Assembly: GCA_022482785.1 (NCBI GenBank)
Contig: JAKVON010000003.1
Span: 62,001-126,000 of the forward strand
Source: Atopobiaceae bacterium
GTDB taxonomy: Bacteria; Actinomycetota; Coriobacteriia; Coriobacteriales; Atopobiaceae
Length of the DNA: 64,000 nt
Direction: 5' to 3'
Shown: one piece after another, positions 12,954-23,924 of the stretch
Layout: every line of letters begins with the position of its first letter
Position numbering within the stretch: position 1 is the stretch's first letter
Translations under genes and position numbers: made by a program
Notes under the pieces: generated by a model
What the model was told of the DNA's origin: nothing
What the model saw: only the letters and a program-made list of their open reading frames with translations
The model's database searches: none

Positions 12954-15900
12954 CTATACGTTCCGACGCCTGAGCCAAGACCCGATCGCAACGACCGCGA
13001 TACCCGCCAGAACGAAGGCGATCATCGGCAATGCCTGCGTGGAATCACCCGTCTGCGGTGCGGCCGCTGACGCAGTGGGCTCTTGGTTTGGCATAGGCGT
13101 ACCGCCCGTGGACGGCGCAGGCGACGTCGGATTCGAGACGTTCGTCGACACCGTGTTCGTCGTCGTCCCCGTTGCGGACGAAAGCAAACCGCTGGGCTTG
13201 GTCGTCGACGTCGCGTACAGGGCCGTGTTCGAGATGACCGTGCCGTCGGGACAATCGCCCACGGTGACCGTGAGGGAGACCTCGACCGATTCACCCTGCT
13301 TGACACCAGCCGGAATCCACCAGCTCACATAGCTCGTCCCGTCTGAGGACTGGGCCATGGCACCACCCTGCGTCGCCGAGACGAAGGTGGTGTTCGAGGG
13401 GATGACGTCAGTGACGTAGAGGCCGGCGGTTCCGACCGTTCCCGCGTTGGTGACCGTGATCGTATAGGTGAGCTCGTCGGCCGGCTTGGCGCTCGTCTTG
13501 TCGACCGACTTGGTTGCCGATATCTTGCTCTCCCCCGCGAAGTTGGCGGTGTAGGTTGCCGCGGCGTTGAGGCCGCCCACCTTGGCGGGAACGAGCCGGG
13601 CCCCGGTGGAGACGACCGCGCCGGAGGCGTCCGTCCAGCTCACGAAGTGGTAGCCGGGATTCGCGGTTGCGGTGGAGCCCACGGCCGTGCCCGTTGCAGG
13701 CGCGACGACCTCGCTGCCGGGATCGACCGAACCCATCGAGGAATCTGCCGTGACATAGGTGATGGCGACATCGGCGTCCTCGGCGAAGTGCGCCGTGAAG
13801 GTGGCGGCGGCGTAGGTGCCGCCCCTCTTCGCCACGGCGTCCACCTGGGCCTTGGTGAGCGTGGCGCCCGTGGTGGTCGTGGAGTCGAGGCTGTTGGTCC
13901 AGCCCGTGAAGTGGTAGCCGGCCGCGGCGGTGGCCGTGGAGCCCGCGGCGGAGCCGGTCACGGCGCCGAGCGTCTCGCCCGCCGCGGCGTGGCCGTGGAC
14001 CCCGGCGGAGCCGGTCACGGCGCCGAGCGTCTCGCCCGCCGGGGAGACCGAGCCCATAGTGGCGTCGGCCGAGGCGTACGTGATGGTGGCCTGGTCCTCG
14101 GCGAAGTGCGCCGTGAAGGTGGCGGCGGCGTAGGTGCCGCCCCTCTTCGCCACGGCGTCCACCTGGGCCTTGGTGAGCGTGGCGCCCGTGGTGGTCGTGG
14201 AGTCGAGGCTGTTGGTCCAGCCCGTGAAGTGGTAGCCGGCCGCGGCGGTGGCCGTGGAGCCTGCGGCAACGCCGGTGGCGACGCCGAGCGTCTCGCTCAC
14301 AGGGGAGACCGAGCCCTTCATGGCGTCTGCCGAGGCGTAGGAGATGGTGACGGTGTTCTCGGTCCATTGGGCGTAGAGCGTGGTATTGGCAGAAATCGTG
14401 AAGGTCGCCCCGGCCGCGTAGGCCGTGCCCGTGCCGTCTGCCGAGGTGTTCCACCCGGCAAAGACGTAGTTGGTCCTCGCGAGGGGCGTCGGCTGCGGGG
14501 CCGTGGCTCCCGTGTTGCCGAGCACGGTCACCGTCTCGCCTGCGGCGAGCTGGGCCTCGGCTGCGGGCACCGCTCCCGAGGTGGCGTCATTCCCGTCGTA
14601 GGTGAGGGTAACGGGCGTGTAGATGCCGGCGTCAACGCCACTGACGTCGTCGGTGAGGGTGGCGGGGACGCCGCGCTGACTCACGGCGACATCGGTCTTG
14701 TCGGCGGCGAACAGGGTGTCCGTCTGGGCGGAGTAGGTGCTCGTTTTCGTGCCCTCGGGCAGCGTCAGCTCGACGGAGAGGTTGGTATAGGCAATGGAGT
14801 CCTGGCTCGCGTAGGTGGTGGCATCAAATCTGTACGAACCGTCTTCTCCCGTCGTGGTGGTGGCCACGAGGGTCTTCGTCGTGGCGTAATCCTGGTAGAG
14901 CTTGACCGTGGCACCCGACACGCCGGGCTCGGCGGCATCCCTCATGCCATCCCTGCTCGTGTCGTTCCACACCGTGCCGGCGACCACGTTGGGCGAGAAG
15001 CTGAAGGTGCCGATGCGGGCGATATTCTCTTGCGTGCCGTTTTGGGAGTATTTGTTGGAAGCAGAGAGGTAGCACGAGCCCAGGGAGCCGGTTCGAACGG
15101 CGGTGGAGGCGGCTCCGGAGTTCTCGGTGCGCAGTGGCATGACCAGGCTGACCGCATCGGTCTTCGCGATCTTGTCCACGGCGACCTTCACGTTCGTGAC
15201 CGCGGACCAGTCGGTGATCGCACTTCCCGCGACGAAGTTCGCGCCGTCGGTGGAGTAGGTCACGACGGGCGTGGTGGTCCCTTCCTTCGTGCCCGCCGTG
15301 ACGGCGAGAGGCCCGGTGAGGAAGAGGCTCACGTCGTTCGTCCTTCCGTCGACGGCGCCGCCTCTGCTTGGAATCGCGATCGTGGTCTCAAGGCCGTCCA
15401 TGTCGAAGCTGTCGCCCGGCACGAGCAGGATCTTGCTGCTGAGCCCGCCTTCCTGGCTGGGCTTGACCGCCTGCTCGCTCGGCTGGTAGGTCCCGTCGCT
15501 GAGTCCCGGCTGCATGAGCACGCCGCTCGTGGCGTTGGCAGAGGGCGTGACGCTATACCCCTCGACGGGGAGAGCCCAGTGCAGGGAGGTCGTGCCCGCG
15601 TTGGGATAGATACCGAGCGGGTCGTTCTTGCAGTTGTCGTTGCTGTCGTTGACCCAGTCCCAGGTGAACGTGCCGTCAATCGTCTTGTTGCCGGTTCGGT
15701 TGTAGTAGTCGTTTTGCGAGGAGGTGAGCATCCTCGCCTGGATGGCCGTCGTGTAGGTCTTGCCGCTCGCGGGATCGGAGTAGGTGTAGGTCTCGCCCTC
15801 CTTCGTGAGGTCGAGCCAGCTCCCGGAGTCCTCGATGAGCTGCAGGGTGGTGGTGGGCGTCTGGGGCTGCGCGTAGATGTCGAACGTGACCTTCCAGGGG

Positions 15901-18900
15901 GCGAACGACGAGCCGGTCTGGGTCTTCTCGCCCACGTTGTTTGACGGGTTCACCACCTTGAGGTAGCTCGCGCCGCCGATGGTGACGATGGACGAGCTGG
16001 CAGGCTTTCCGTCGACCTCTGCCGTGCCGTCAAGGAACGAGATGTTCTCCTTCGCCGCCTGTGAGAGCTTGAAGTAGAAGGCCTCCCCGCCGCGCGAGTA
16101 GAGCTTGGGGTAGCCCGACGTGCTTGCCGAGAGCGCGACGTCGGCCTCGAGGGTCGTCGTCTCTCCCTGCGTGACGGGCATCGTGATCTTGGTGGTGGGG
16201 TTGTAGGAGCTCCACGTGGTGCTCATGCCGCTCGGAACGATCAGCTCGGCTCCCTTGAGGTTCACCGGCTGGGATATGGGGACGAAATAGCCCCAGTCCT
16301 GGGCCGAATGCTTTGTCGGGGACTCGACGCAGTTGTCGTACCTCACGTTCGCGAAGTTCGTCTTGCTCCCGAAGGCGGCGTTGTCCCCCAACTTGTAATC
16401 GGACAGCTCGGAGGCGCCCCCGGCGTATTGCGCGCCGTAGAACTCCCCGCTCAGCGGATCCTTCGCCATCCTGTTGATGCCCAGCGAGAAGAGCGTCTTG
16501 TCCACGGCGACGCCGTGCTCGCTGCCGTCCCACGTGTTCGAGAGCGAGCCGATGTCGAGCGAGGCTGGGCCCGTGAGCTTGACCCCGTAGATCACCTGGT
16601 CGGCGGGAATGCCCGCGGCGGCATACAGGTCGTAGGTCGACCCTCCCGAGAGGTTGGTGGCCGTGTAGGAGTGGGACGAGGCCCCCGTCTGCAGGTTGCC
16701 GCCCGCCTTGAACTCGGCGGCGCTCATGGTGGTGACGGTCGCCGTCCAGCCCGCACCCATGACCGGCCTCATGCTGAGCCTGCCGTTCGTGAAGTACCCC
16801 ACTCCGAACTGGGCGGTGTAGGCCCAGCTCATGCTGAGCACGGGGTTCTTCAGAGTGCTGAGCACGCCCGTGCTCTTCTGCACCGTTCCGGAGGAGTCCT
16901 TCACGTCGCCCAGGAAGTCGTCGGTCACCTTGAGGGCGAAGCCCTCCCCGCCGTCGGCGTTGTCTCCGTACTGCCCGTCGTAGTAGTTGCCCGTCTTCAT
17001 CGCGCCGCACCACCACGAGGGGCAGGACTCGCCGTCCACGTAGATGTAGTTGGTCTTCGTGTCCGTCTCCTCGGCGGCGCCCGCCGGCTTGGTGTCGATC
17101 GTGTAGGTGATGGGCAGCATCGTGCCGTTGGGAACGGCGGGATCGGTCGAGAACGCGAGGTATGACATGCTCGCCGCAGCATAGGCGAACTTCGAGTAGA
17201 CGACGGAGACCTTGGTGAGGTGCTCGTCTGCGGCGAGTGGCGACGGCATGACCGAGCTGAGCGAGAAACTCGAGCGAACGCCGGTCCCAACGGTCTGCTG
17301 CGAGAGGTCGACCGTGACGCCCTTGGGCTGCTTGTTGGTGAAGTAGGTGACCGAGCCGATCTTCTGCGTGGTCATCGTATGGGTCAGGTCGCTCTTGGTC
17401 GTTGTCGCCGTGTTATCGGGGTCGAACGATTCGCTCGCAGACGAGTCGCCGGTGATCTTCAGGTCGGTGGGAAAGATCCTGGAGTCGAAGCTCGCGGTTA
17501 TCGTCGTGGGACTGCCATCCGAGGCCGGGATGTCGTAGTTGTTGCCGGAGATGCCTACCGGGATCCTGACATTCTCGAACCACGCGAGAGTGGTGAGGTG
17601 TTTGTATTGGTCGTTCGCATCCCCGAGAACGTGCGATCCTCCGCCCGGAGCAATCTGCTTGAGAACGGACGAGCCGTTCACCTGTGGGAGGTTGTTGAAT
17701 CCCACCGTCTCGCCAACCAGGTTCGTGTAATCCACCGTCATCGTGGGCTTTTGGTCGATCTTCGTGCCGTCACCCATGGTCACCGTTGCGTTGACGGGAT
17801 ATGTGGCCTGGGCAGGGAGGAGCGTCGTGGGGTCTTGGTTCTTCTGGCTCCACTTCGCGTCGTCGGCCTTGAGATGAAAACGGCCGATCACACGCCTCAC
17901 GGTGGCGTTGGAGTAATCGTCCGACCAGGAAACGGTCGCGGTCCTCTTGTCCTGGCTGATGCTCGCGGTGGCTGTGGCCGACAGGTTGACGACACCAGTG
18001 CCGGTGGCAGCGGTCCAGTCGAGCCAGGTGAATCCATCCGGCGCCGTGAGGGTGACGCTCGTGGCCTTTACCAGGCCGTAGGAATAGACGTCGGGCAGGG
18101 CGTACGAAACCCAGAGCGAGGGAGTCGTCCCGTTCTCGGCCTTTCCGTGCTCGGTAATGTACAGGCCGCTTAGGTACGACGAACTGAGCGGCCTAGAGGA
18201 CAGGGAGCTCCGCTCTGAGGCTGGCGAGAAGCACGCCGTCACCCCCGTGTAATTGTTCAACGAATAGGCGACGCCCGCGGTGGCCGTCGCCCCGCTGCCG
18301 TTGCTCGTCGTCGCGACGAAATCCGTGCTCGCGGGGATGGCGGTGGTGCCGTTGGGCGTCCAGGTGCCGTTGCGCTCGGCGTTGGCGCGGGTGTCATCGA
18401 TGCTCGACCTGTTGAGAACCACCGCGAAGCTCAGGGTGGTGGTGTTGGAGGTCGCGGGGAACTCGAGGGTGATCTTGTTGTTCATCGCGTTCGCGTTGTT
18501 GGTGACGTCGTTCTCGGCCGCCTTGATCTCGTAGTTCTCGGTCTTCGTGCCAACGGGATAGTTGGTGGTGTCCAGGCTGTAGTAGTCGGGCAGCGTGACC
18601 GTGACCGTGCTCGGGGCATCGGAGGTGCCCGGCGTATAGGTGATGTTGGGATAGACCGTCTCGTTCTCGCCGAGGACGAGGGCCGAGAGGTCGACGGCAC
18701 TTCCCTTCGCGTCCTTGATGGCGATGGAGAGCGACGGGGTCCCCGTGCCCTGCGTGGTGATCACGGGAGACGAGGAGGAGGCGGGAGCGGCGGCAGGGGA
18801 TGCCGGGGCGCCGGCGCCGTCCTGCGTAGACCCCTTCTCGGCGACGCTCTCGCACGTGGCAGGAGCGGCCGAACCAGAAGCGACGGATTCCGCGGCGGGA

Positions 18901-19166
18901 GCTGGCTGCTCAGAGACAGGGGACTCTGCCTGGGGCGACGCGGGCGTCGTCTGCTCGACCGTCGCCGGAGACGAAGACGATGAGACCGCATCGGCGAAGG
19001 CCCCCTGCGGCATGAGACCCATCGTCAGCGCGACCGCGAGGAGGATCGAGAACGCACGTCTCGCCGCCGCAAACGAGACCAGCGAGCCCATCCTGGAGGA
19101 GTCGCCCGTCACGGTGACGTCCGCCTCGCCCATCGTGTCGGCGTTCATGTTGCTCCCCATCCCCAT
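12954..19166 (-). CDS. Large LPXTG-like surface protein with SdrD-B-like domain, InlB/Listeria-Bacteroides-type repeats and DUF11 domain, APQTG sorting signal
   Basis: Signal sequence FSILLAVALTMGLMPQGAFA; VVAGTVWNDTSRDGMRDAAEPGVSGATVKLYQD (SdrD B-like); GYHFTGWTNS repeats; SATKSVDKTSAKPADELTYTITVTNAG (DUF11); C-terminus APQTGDSTQALPMIAFVLAGIAVVAIGSWLRRRNV. Confidence 0.85.
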   Translation of the reverse strand: MGMGSNMNADTMGEADVTVTGDSSRMGSLVSFAAARRAFSILLAVALTMGLMPQGAFADAVSSSSSPATVEQTTPASPQAESPVSEQPAPAAESVASGSAAPATCESVAEKGSTQDGAGAPASPAAAPASSSSPVITTQGTGTPSLSIAIKDAKGSAVDLSALVLGENETVYPNITYTPGTSDAPSTVTVTLPDYYSLDTTNYPVGTKTENYEIKAAENDVTNNANAMNNKITLEFPATSNTTTLSFAVVLNRSSIDDTRANAERNGTWTPNGTTAIPASTDFVATTSNGSGATATAGVAYSLNNYTGVTACFSPASERSSLSSRPLSSSYLSGLYITEHGKAENGTTPSLWVSYALPDVYSYGLVKATSVTLTAPDGFTWLDWTAATGTGVVNLSATATASISQDKRTATVSWSDDYSNATVRRVIGRFHLKADDAKWSQKNQDPTTLLPAQATYPVNATVTMGDGTKIDQKPTMTVDYTNLVGETVGFNNLPQVNGSSVLKQIAPGGGSHVLGDANDQYKHLTTLAWFENVRIPVGISGNNYDIPASDGSPTTITASFDSRIFPTDLKITGDSSASESFDPDNTATTTKSDLTHTMTTQKIGSVTYFTNKQPKGVTVDLSQQTVGTGVRSSFSLSSVMPSPLAADEHLTKVSVVYSKFAYAAASMSYLAFSTDPAVPNGTMLPITYTIDTKPAGAAEETDTKTNYIYVDGESCPSWWCGAMKTGNYYDGQYGDNADGGEGFALKVTDDFLGDVKDSSGTVQKSTGVLSTLKNPVLSMSWAYTAQFGVGYFTNGRLSMRPVMGAGWTATVTTMSAAEFKAGGNLQTGASSHSYTATNLSGGSTYDLYAAAGIPADQVIYGVKLTGPASLDIGSLSNTWDGSEHGVAVDKTLFSLGINRMAKDPLSGEFYGAQYAGGASELSDYKLGDNAAFGSKTNFANVRYDNCVESPTKHSAQDWGYFVPISQPVNLKGAELIVPSGMSTTWSSYNPTTKITMPVTQGETTTLEADVALSASTSGYPKLYSRGGEAFYFKLSQAAKENISFLDGTAEVDGKPASSSIVTIGGASYLKVVNPSNNVGEKTQTGSSFAPWKVTFDIYAQPQTPTTTLQLIEDSGSWLDLTKEGETYTYSDPASGKTYTTAIQARMLTSSQNDYYNRTGNKTIDGTFTWDWVNDSNDNCKNDPLGIYPNAGTTSLHWALPVEGYSVTPSANATSGVLMQPGLSDGTYQPSEQAVKPSQEGGLSSKILLVPGDSFDMDGLETTIAIPSRGGAVDGRTNDVSLFLTGPLAVTAGTKEGTTTPVVTYSTDGANFVAGSAITDWSAVTNVKVAVDKIAKTDAVSLVMPLRTENSGAASTAVRTGSLGSCYLSASNKYSQNGTQENIARIGTFSFSPNVVAGTVWNDTSRDGMRDAAEPGVSGATVKLYQDYATTKTLVATTTTGEDGSYRFDATTYASQDSIAYTNLSVELTLPEGTKTSTYSAQTDTLFAADKTDVAVSQRGVPATLTDDVSGVDAGIYTPVTLTYDGNDATSGAVPAAEAQLAAGETVTVLGNTGATAPQPTPLARTNYVFAGWNTSADGTGTAYAAGATFTISANTTLYAQWTENTVTISYASADAMKGSVSPVSETLGVATGVAAGSTATAAAGYHFTGWTNSLDSTTTTGATLTKAQVDAVAKRGGTYAAATFTAHFAEDQATITYASADATMGSVSPAGETLGAVTGSAGVHGHAAAGETLGAVTGSAAGSTATAAAGYHFTGWTNSLDSTTTTGATLTKAQVDAVAKRGGTYAAATFTAHFAEDADVAITYVTADSSMGSVDPGSEVVAPATGTAVGSTATANPGYHFVSWTDASGAVVSTGARLVPAKVGGLNAAATYTANFAGESKISATKSVDKTSAKPADELTYTITVTNAGTVGTAGLYVTDVIPSNTTFVSATQGGAMAQSSDGTSYVSWWIPAGVKQGESVEVSLTVTVGDCPDGTVISNTALYATSTTKPSGLLSSATGTTTNTVSTNVSNPTSPAPSTGGTPMPNQEPTASAAAPQTGDSTQALPMIAFVLAGIAVVAIGSWLRRRNV

Positions 19167-20187
19167 ATTTAATTCTCTTTTACGCTGCCCGTGCCTGCCA
19201 GCACGTGACCAAAGCTCCTTGCAACACGAGCCTCCCCACGCACACGCCCCAACGCGTCGAACGGCGGCTCTCCGCATCTCCTTGCTAGCACGATGTGCTA
19301 GCACGATGGTTCGAACGGCCAGATGGTATTCTCGATGCTATCGGAGACCTGTGGGCCGTTAGTCTGTCGTTCGGACACGACCGGCGGTTGTCAGGGCACC
19401 AACGACGTACCCGAGGGTTTCCTTGTCCCTTGAGTTCAGAATTGCATGATCCGGGAGGCGCGACGCCGCCTCGCCCCTTCGCCGAGGGCCGAGCGGGGCG
19501 AGCGCGTCACTCCATCGTGCGGCGCAGGGCGTCGCGCCAGCCGGCCAGCAGCCGCTCGCGCGTGGCGCCCGGGACGTGTGGCTCATTCTTGACGAGATGC
19601 CGTTCTTCATTGTTGTTCTCCCCGAGTCTCGAGGTGTTCGTGACCGCTGTAGCCCTTTGGTGCAGATTCGGTGACGCCATGCGCATGATCCCTGCTCCTC
19701 ACGGGCACAAATTGCTGCTTTTTACTGGCATTTCTCCGTGCGTTCCGAGTGCCCGTGACGTTCAAACCACCTCGCCCAAAATTGAAGGGACAGCGGCTTT
19801 GTACGGTACGAACCGCATATCTGCCGATGTAGCTACTCATGGGCCAACCTGCCATGTGTGCAGCTCAACATAGAATTATTAGGGGATATGAGGCAAAAAC
19901 TGATAAGCTCCGTGGTGTCCCATGCCTGTGAACTATCCATAACAAATGTGATTCTTGTCTGAACATAATAACGTCATGTGGTGCGTTTTACGTCGCATTC
20001 CAAAGAAGCCTGAATAAATTATTTATATGACAGCTGCACCTCGAGGCTCGTTGCAAACACACGCTTCCGAGGACCTTGACGGCTGCCCCATGCTCCCCGC
20101 TTGCGGTACCCTTGGTGGGTTGAAATCACCGCCGGCCCCATCCGACAGCCCGGCGTCATCCGTTTCGCCCTCGGGAGAGAGACCCTC

Positions 20188-21301
20188 ATGACCAGCGACG
20201 CATCCAGCACCTCCATCCACGACATCGACACCGTCGCCCTCGACGACGAGACCTCCGAGCTCGTGGTCATCGACCAGACGCTCCTGCCCAACCAGGTGGT
20301 GCTCGAGCGTCTCACCACCCGCGAGGAGGCCTGGCGTGCCATCAAGCGCCTCGAGGTGCGCGGTGCGCCGGCCATCGGGGTCTCCGCCGCCATGGCCCTC
20401 TACCTGGACGCGAAGCGCTTCCTCGCCCAGAACCCAACTGCCACCGTGGCCGCCCTCGAGGCGCGCATCGCCGATACCCACGCCTACCTCGACTCCTCGC
20501 GTCCCACGGCCGTGAACCTCTCCTGGGCCACGGCCCGCATGCACGAGGTCGCCCGCGCCGTCGAATCCAAGGGGAACGCAACGGCAGCATCGGTTGTCTC
20601 GGCACTGCTCGACGAGGCACGTGCCGTGCGCGACGAGGACATCCGCGTCTGCCGCGCCATCGGCGAGCATGGCGTCGAGCTGGTGCGAGACGGCGACGGG
20701 ATCGTCACCCACTGCAACGCCGGGAAGCTCTGCGCCGTCCGCTACGGCACCGCCACCGCTCCCATCTACGTGGGCCAGGAGCGCGGCCTCACGTTCCACG
20801 TGTTCTGCGACGAGACGCGGCCCCTGCTCCAGGGCGCGCGCCTCACGGCCTACGAGCTCATGGCCTCGGGGGTCGACACCACCCTCGAGTGCGACGGCAT
20901 GAGCCAGAGCCTCATGGCGACGGGCCAGGTGCAGGCCGCGTTCGTAGGATGCGACCGCGTGGCCGCCAACGGCGACGTCGCGAACAAGATCGGCACCTCC
21001 ATGCTGGCCTTGGCCTGCGCGCGCCACGACGTCCCGCTCTATGTGTGCGCCCCCACGGCCACCATCGACCTCGCCTGCCCCACCGGGGCAGACATCCCCA
21101 TCGAGCAGCGCGCGCCCGAGGAGGTCACCGAGATGTGGTATGCGAGCCGCATGGCCCCCTGAGGGCGTCAAGGTGTACAACCCGGCCTTCGACGTCACCC
21201 AGGCGGACCTGGTCGCCGGCATCGTCACGGAGTTCGGCGTCGCCCGCGCCCCCTACGGGGAGTCGCTTGCCGCCATCTTCGACAGGAAGGCGCACCGATG
21301 A
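20188..21301 (+). CDS. mtnA: S-methyl-5-thioribose-1-phosphate isomerase; frame disrupted at 21160
   Basis: [42 protein letters not shown] are MtnA/eIF2B-like motifs. C-terminal [35 protein letters not shown] lies in the adjacent frame after ATGGCCCCC[T]GAGGGC. Confidence 0.9.
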
Positions 21302-22137
21302 GCGACGCCCCCGCAGGCCAGGACTCCCAGCAGGTGGAGTCGATCAACTTCGACGGGATCTCGGCCCGGGTGTTCCGCTCCGCCAGCCCCGACCTCTACG
21401 TGGCGCTCGAGCCGCCCGAGGCGCGGCCCTTCGTCGTCGCCAACAACGACGAGAAGCCCGACGACATCGTCTCGTTCGTGACCGAGCGTCTGGGCCTCAT
21501 CCGAGAGATGCGCGCCGACATGGCCAAGCACTTCTCGAAGACGAAGTCGCTCGAGTGCCGCTACCAGACGGGAGACGTGGCCTACGTGCTCGGCCGCCCC
21601 TTCATGCTGCGGGTGTTTCCCACGAGCAGCGGCCGCAAGCTTCGCCACGCCGCGCGTGGCCGCGCCAACACCACGGCCTCCGTCCACACCGACGTGAGCC
21701 TCGTCGACCTGTTCGTGATCCAGACGGGAAACTACGACCAGCGCCGCCTCGCCTTCACGAGCTGGGCCTCGGGCATCTTCGCCCAGAACGCGCAGTCGAT
21801 CGTCGACCAGGCGGCAGGCATGGCCGGGATCGTCGACGCCCTCCCCGGGCCGGTGCGGGTGCGTCCCATGCGCTCGAAGCTGTTCAGGCTCGACGGCGCG
21901 CGGCGGACCGTCTGGGCGAGCGACGACCTCATCCCCTACCCCGCCGTCTGCGTGGGCTACGCGTTCATGTCCGCGATGGCCCGGGAGCTCGTCCCGGCCG
22001 CCCCCGAAGGCGCGTCGCAGCAGGAGCGCGACGCGGTCAGGGCCGAGCGCGAGGCCCTCGTCGCCAAGGGGTGCCCGGGCTGGCAGCGCGCCAGGCTCAT
22101 CATGGAGGCGGAGGACTCGCCCTACAAGAGGCAGTAG
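21298..22137 (+). CDS. Conserved hypothetical protein, possibly DUF45/YgjP-related but without a visible HExxH motif
   Basis: Intact 279 aa ORF overlapping the mtnA stop by 4 nt; segment [33 protein letters not shown] resembles the start of YgjP-like metallopeptidases. Confidence 0.55.
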   Translation: MSDAPAGQDSQQVESINFDGISARVFRSASPDLYVALEPPEARPFVVANNDEKPDDIVSFVTERLGLIREMRADMAKHFSKTKSLECRYQTGDVAYVLGRPFMLRVFPTSSGRKLRHAARGRANTTASVHTDVSLVDLFVIQTGNYDQRRLAFTSWASGIFAQNAQSIVDQAAGMAGIVDALPGPVRVRPMRSKLFRLDGARRTVWASDDLIPYPAVCVGYAFMSAMARELVPAAPEGASQQERDAVRAEREALVAKGCPGWQRARLIMEAEDSPYKRQ

Positions 22138-22169
22138 GGGCGGCCGGCGCCTGGCGCGCACGCGAAGAA

Positions 22170-22203
22170 GAGCCGGCCCGCGGACGAATCCACGGGCCGG
22201 CTC
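22170..22203. terminator. Bidirectional terminator-type hairpin between convergent genes
   Basis: Perfect 11-bp stem GAGCCGGCCCG / CGGGCCGGCTC. Confidence 0.6.
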
Positions 22204-22226
22204 GGGGCATGCCTCTTGTGGCGGGA

Positions 22227-23693
22227 CTACTCGGTGATGGCGCCGACCTTCTCGTCGTCCTCGGCGATGATCTTGGCCTTCTTCTCGACCGGGGTCTGGC
22301 TCATCTCGTCGGCGTAGATCTTCTTGCCGGTGGGATGCTCCTCGAGCCACAGCTCCTCCGCCTTGGCCTTCCAGCTCTCGGCATAGGGGGTGGTGCGGGC
22401 GCACAGGTGGTCGACGCTCTCCGGGCTGACGTACTCGGTGCTCTTGGCGTCGGCCTCGTGCACGATCTCGGGGAGGATCTCGGGGTTCTCGAGCATGGGG
22501 CAGGGGCGCAGCATGTTGTCGTTCCAGGGCCAGTTCTTGCGGTAGGCCTGGAAGACGGGCTGCTGGAGGCACTCGAGCAGCGACTTGTCGTGGATGTTGG
22601 CGTTGGAGTAGTGGATGAAGACGCAGGGCTCCACGTCGCCGCGGGCGTTGATGTGGCAGAACACGCGGCCGCCGGCGATGCAGCCGCCCACGTACTCGCC
22701 GTCGTTCTGGAAGTCCATCGCGAAGATGGGCTTGCCGCCGGTGATGCCACGGACCTCGCGGATGCGGTGGAACATGTACTCGCGCTGCTCGACGGTGGGC
22801 ATGAGGTCGGCGTTGGCGCCCTCGCCCACGGGCATGTAGTGGAAGTACCAGGCGAAGCGGCAGCCTTTCTTGATGATGAGGTCGTAGTACTCGTCGGAGG
22901 TGACGCTCTCGACGTTGGCGCGCGTGTAGGCCGTGGAGGTACCGTAGATGAGGCCGTTCTTGTGCATCAGGTCGAAGGCGTCCATGACCTTCTGGAAGTC
23001 GCCCTCGCCGCGGCGGCCGTCGTTGGCCTCCTCGAAGCCCTCGAGCGACACGGAGAAGACGATGTTGCCCACGCGCTTGACGTCGTCGCAGAACTGCTGG
23101 TCGATGAGGGTGGAGTTGGTGAAGATGTTGAAGACGCAGTCATCGTGCTTCTCGGCGAGCTTGATGATGTCCTTCTTGCGGCAGAGGGGCTCGCCGCCGG
23201 TCATCATGTAGAGGTGGCAGCCCAGCTCGGAGCCCTCGGTGACGATCCGGTCCATGTCGTCGTAGGAGAGGTTGAGCGACTTCTCGTAGTCGGCCGCCCA
23301 GCAGCCCACGCAGTGCATGTTGCAGGCGCTCGTGGGGTCGAAGATGATGATCCAGGGCACGTTGCACTCGTTCTTGTCGGCGTTCTCGGTGCAGGTGCGC
23401 AGGCCGCGGAAGGCCGCCTCGTAGGCACCGTTGAGGGCGACCTTGCGAAGGAGCTCGGGGTCGGTCTCGTCGATCAGGTTGAAGAGGTACTCCTCCCACT
23501 TGGAGCCTGGGTAGAGGCCGGCCTTGAGGCCGCGGCTCGCGCCGGGGGCGGTGTCCTTGAGGAGCTTGGACGCCATGTTGATGAACTTGTCGAGCGACTC
23601 CTCGCGCTTCTCGCCGGAGGCCGCCTTGATGACCTGCTCGATGGCGACGCTGAAGGCCTTGCGCTCTGCCGCGTGGGCAATCTTGGACTGCAT
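22227..23693 (-). CDS. Radical SAM / SPASM-type protein
   Basis: CNMHCVGCWAADY (CxxxCxxC), GGEPLCRKKD, and C-terminal cysteines; RBS AAAGG before MQSKIAHAAERK. Confidence 0.85.
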   Translation of the reverse strand: MQSKIAHAAERKAFSVAIEQVIKAASGEKREESLDKFINMASKLLKDTAPGASRGLKAGLYPGSKWEEYLFNLIDETDPELLRKVALNGAYEAAFRGLRTCTENADKNECNVPWIIIFDPTSACNMHCVGCWAADYEKSLNLSYDDMDRIVTEGSELGCHLYMMTGGEPLCRKKDIIKLAEKHDDCVFNIFTNSTLIDQQFCDDVKRVGNIVFSVSLEGFEEANDGRRGEGDFQKVMDAFDLMHKNGLIYGTSTAYTRANVESVTSDEYYDLIIKKGCRFAWYFHYMPVGEGANADLMPTVEQREYMFHRIREVRGITGGKPIFAMDFQNDGEYVGGCIAGGRVFCHINARGDVEPCVFIHYSNANIHDKSLLECLQQPVFQAYRKNWPWNDNMLRPCPMLENPEILPEIVHEADAKSTEYVSPESVDHLCARTTPYAESWKAKAEELWLEEHPTGKKIYADEMSQTPVEKKAKIIAEDDEKVGAITE

Positions 23694-23924
23694 GGTTGGC
23701 ACACCTTTCTGTGAGGCAAGCGGGCCTAATTTTTGACCCGCGTTCAAATTATGCACCCATACACCTGAAAATGGAACCGTCTCGATGACGATTCATACAC
23801 GGAGTGGGGCATGTTGTCACGACTTCGCTTTTCAACAGGGCACAGTATACTCCCCTTGCAGGGCATTCGTGCAGGGCGAGGGATTTGTGGGCGCGCACGC
23901 CCGCGTCGCCGCTACACTTGTGGC

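Noticed and set aside
4924-19166. Periodic repeats considered as a CRISPR array
   Set aside because: Periodicity is codon-based and encodes protein repeats; no short identical repeats separated by unique spacers.
20889-23714. 941-aa plus-strand ORF spanning mtnA to the radical SAM gene
   Set aside because: Overlaps three well-supported genes in other frames; composition typical of a GC-rich spurious frame.
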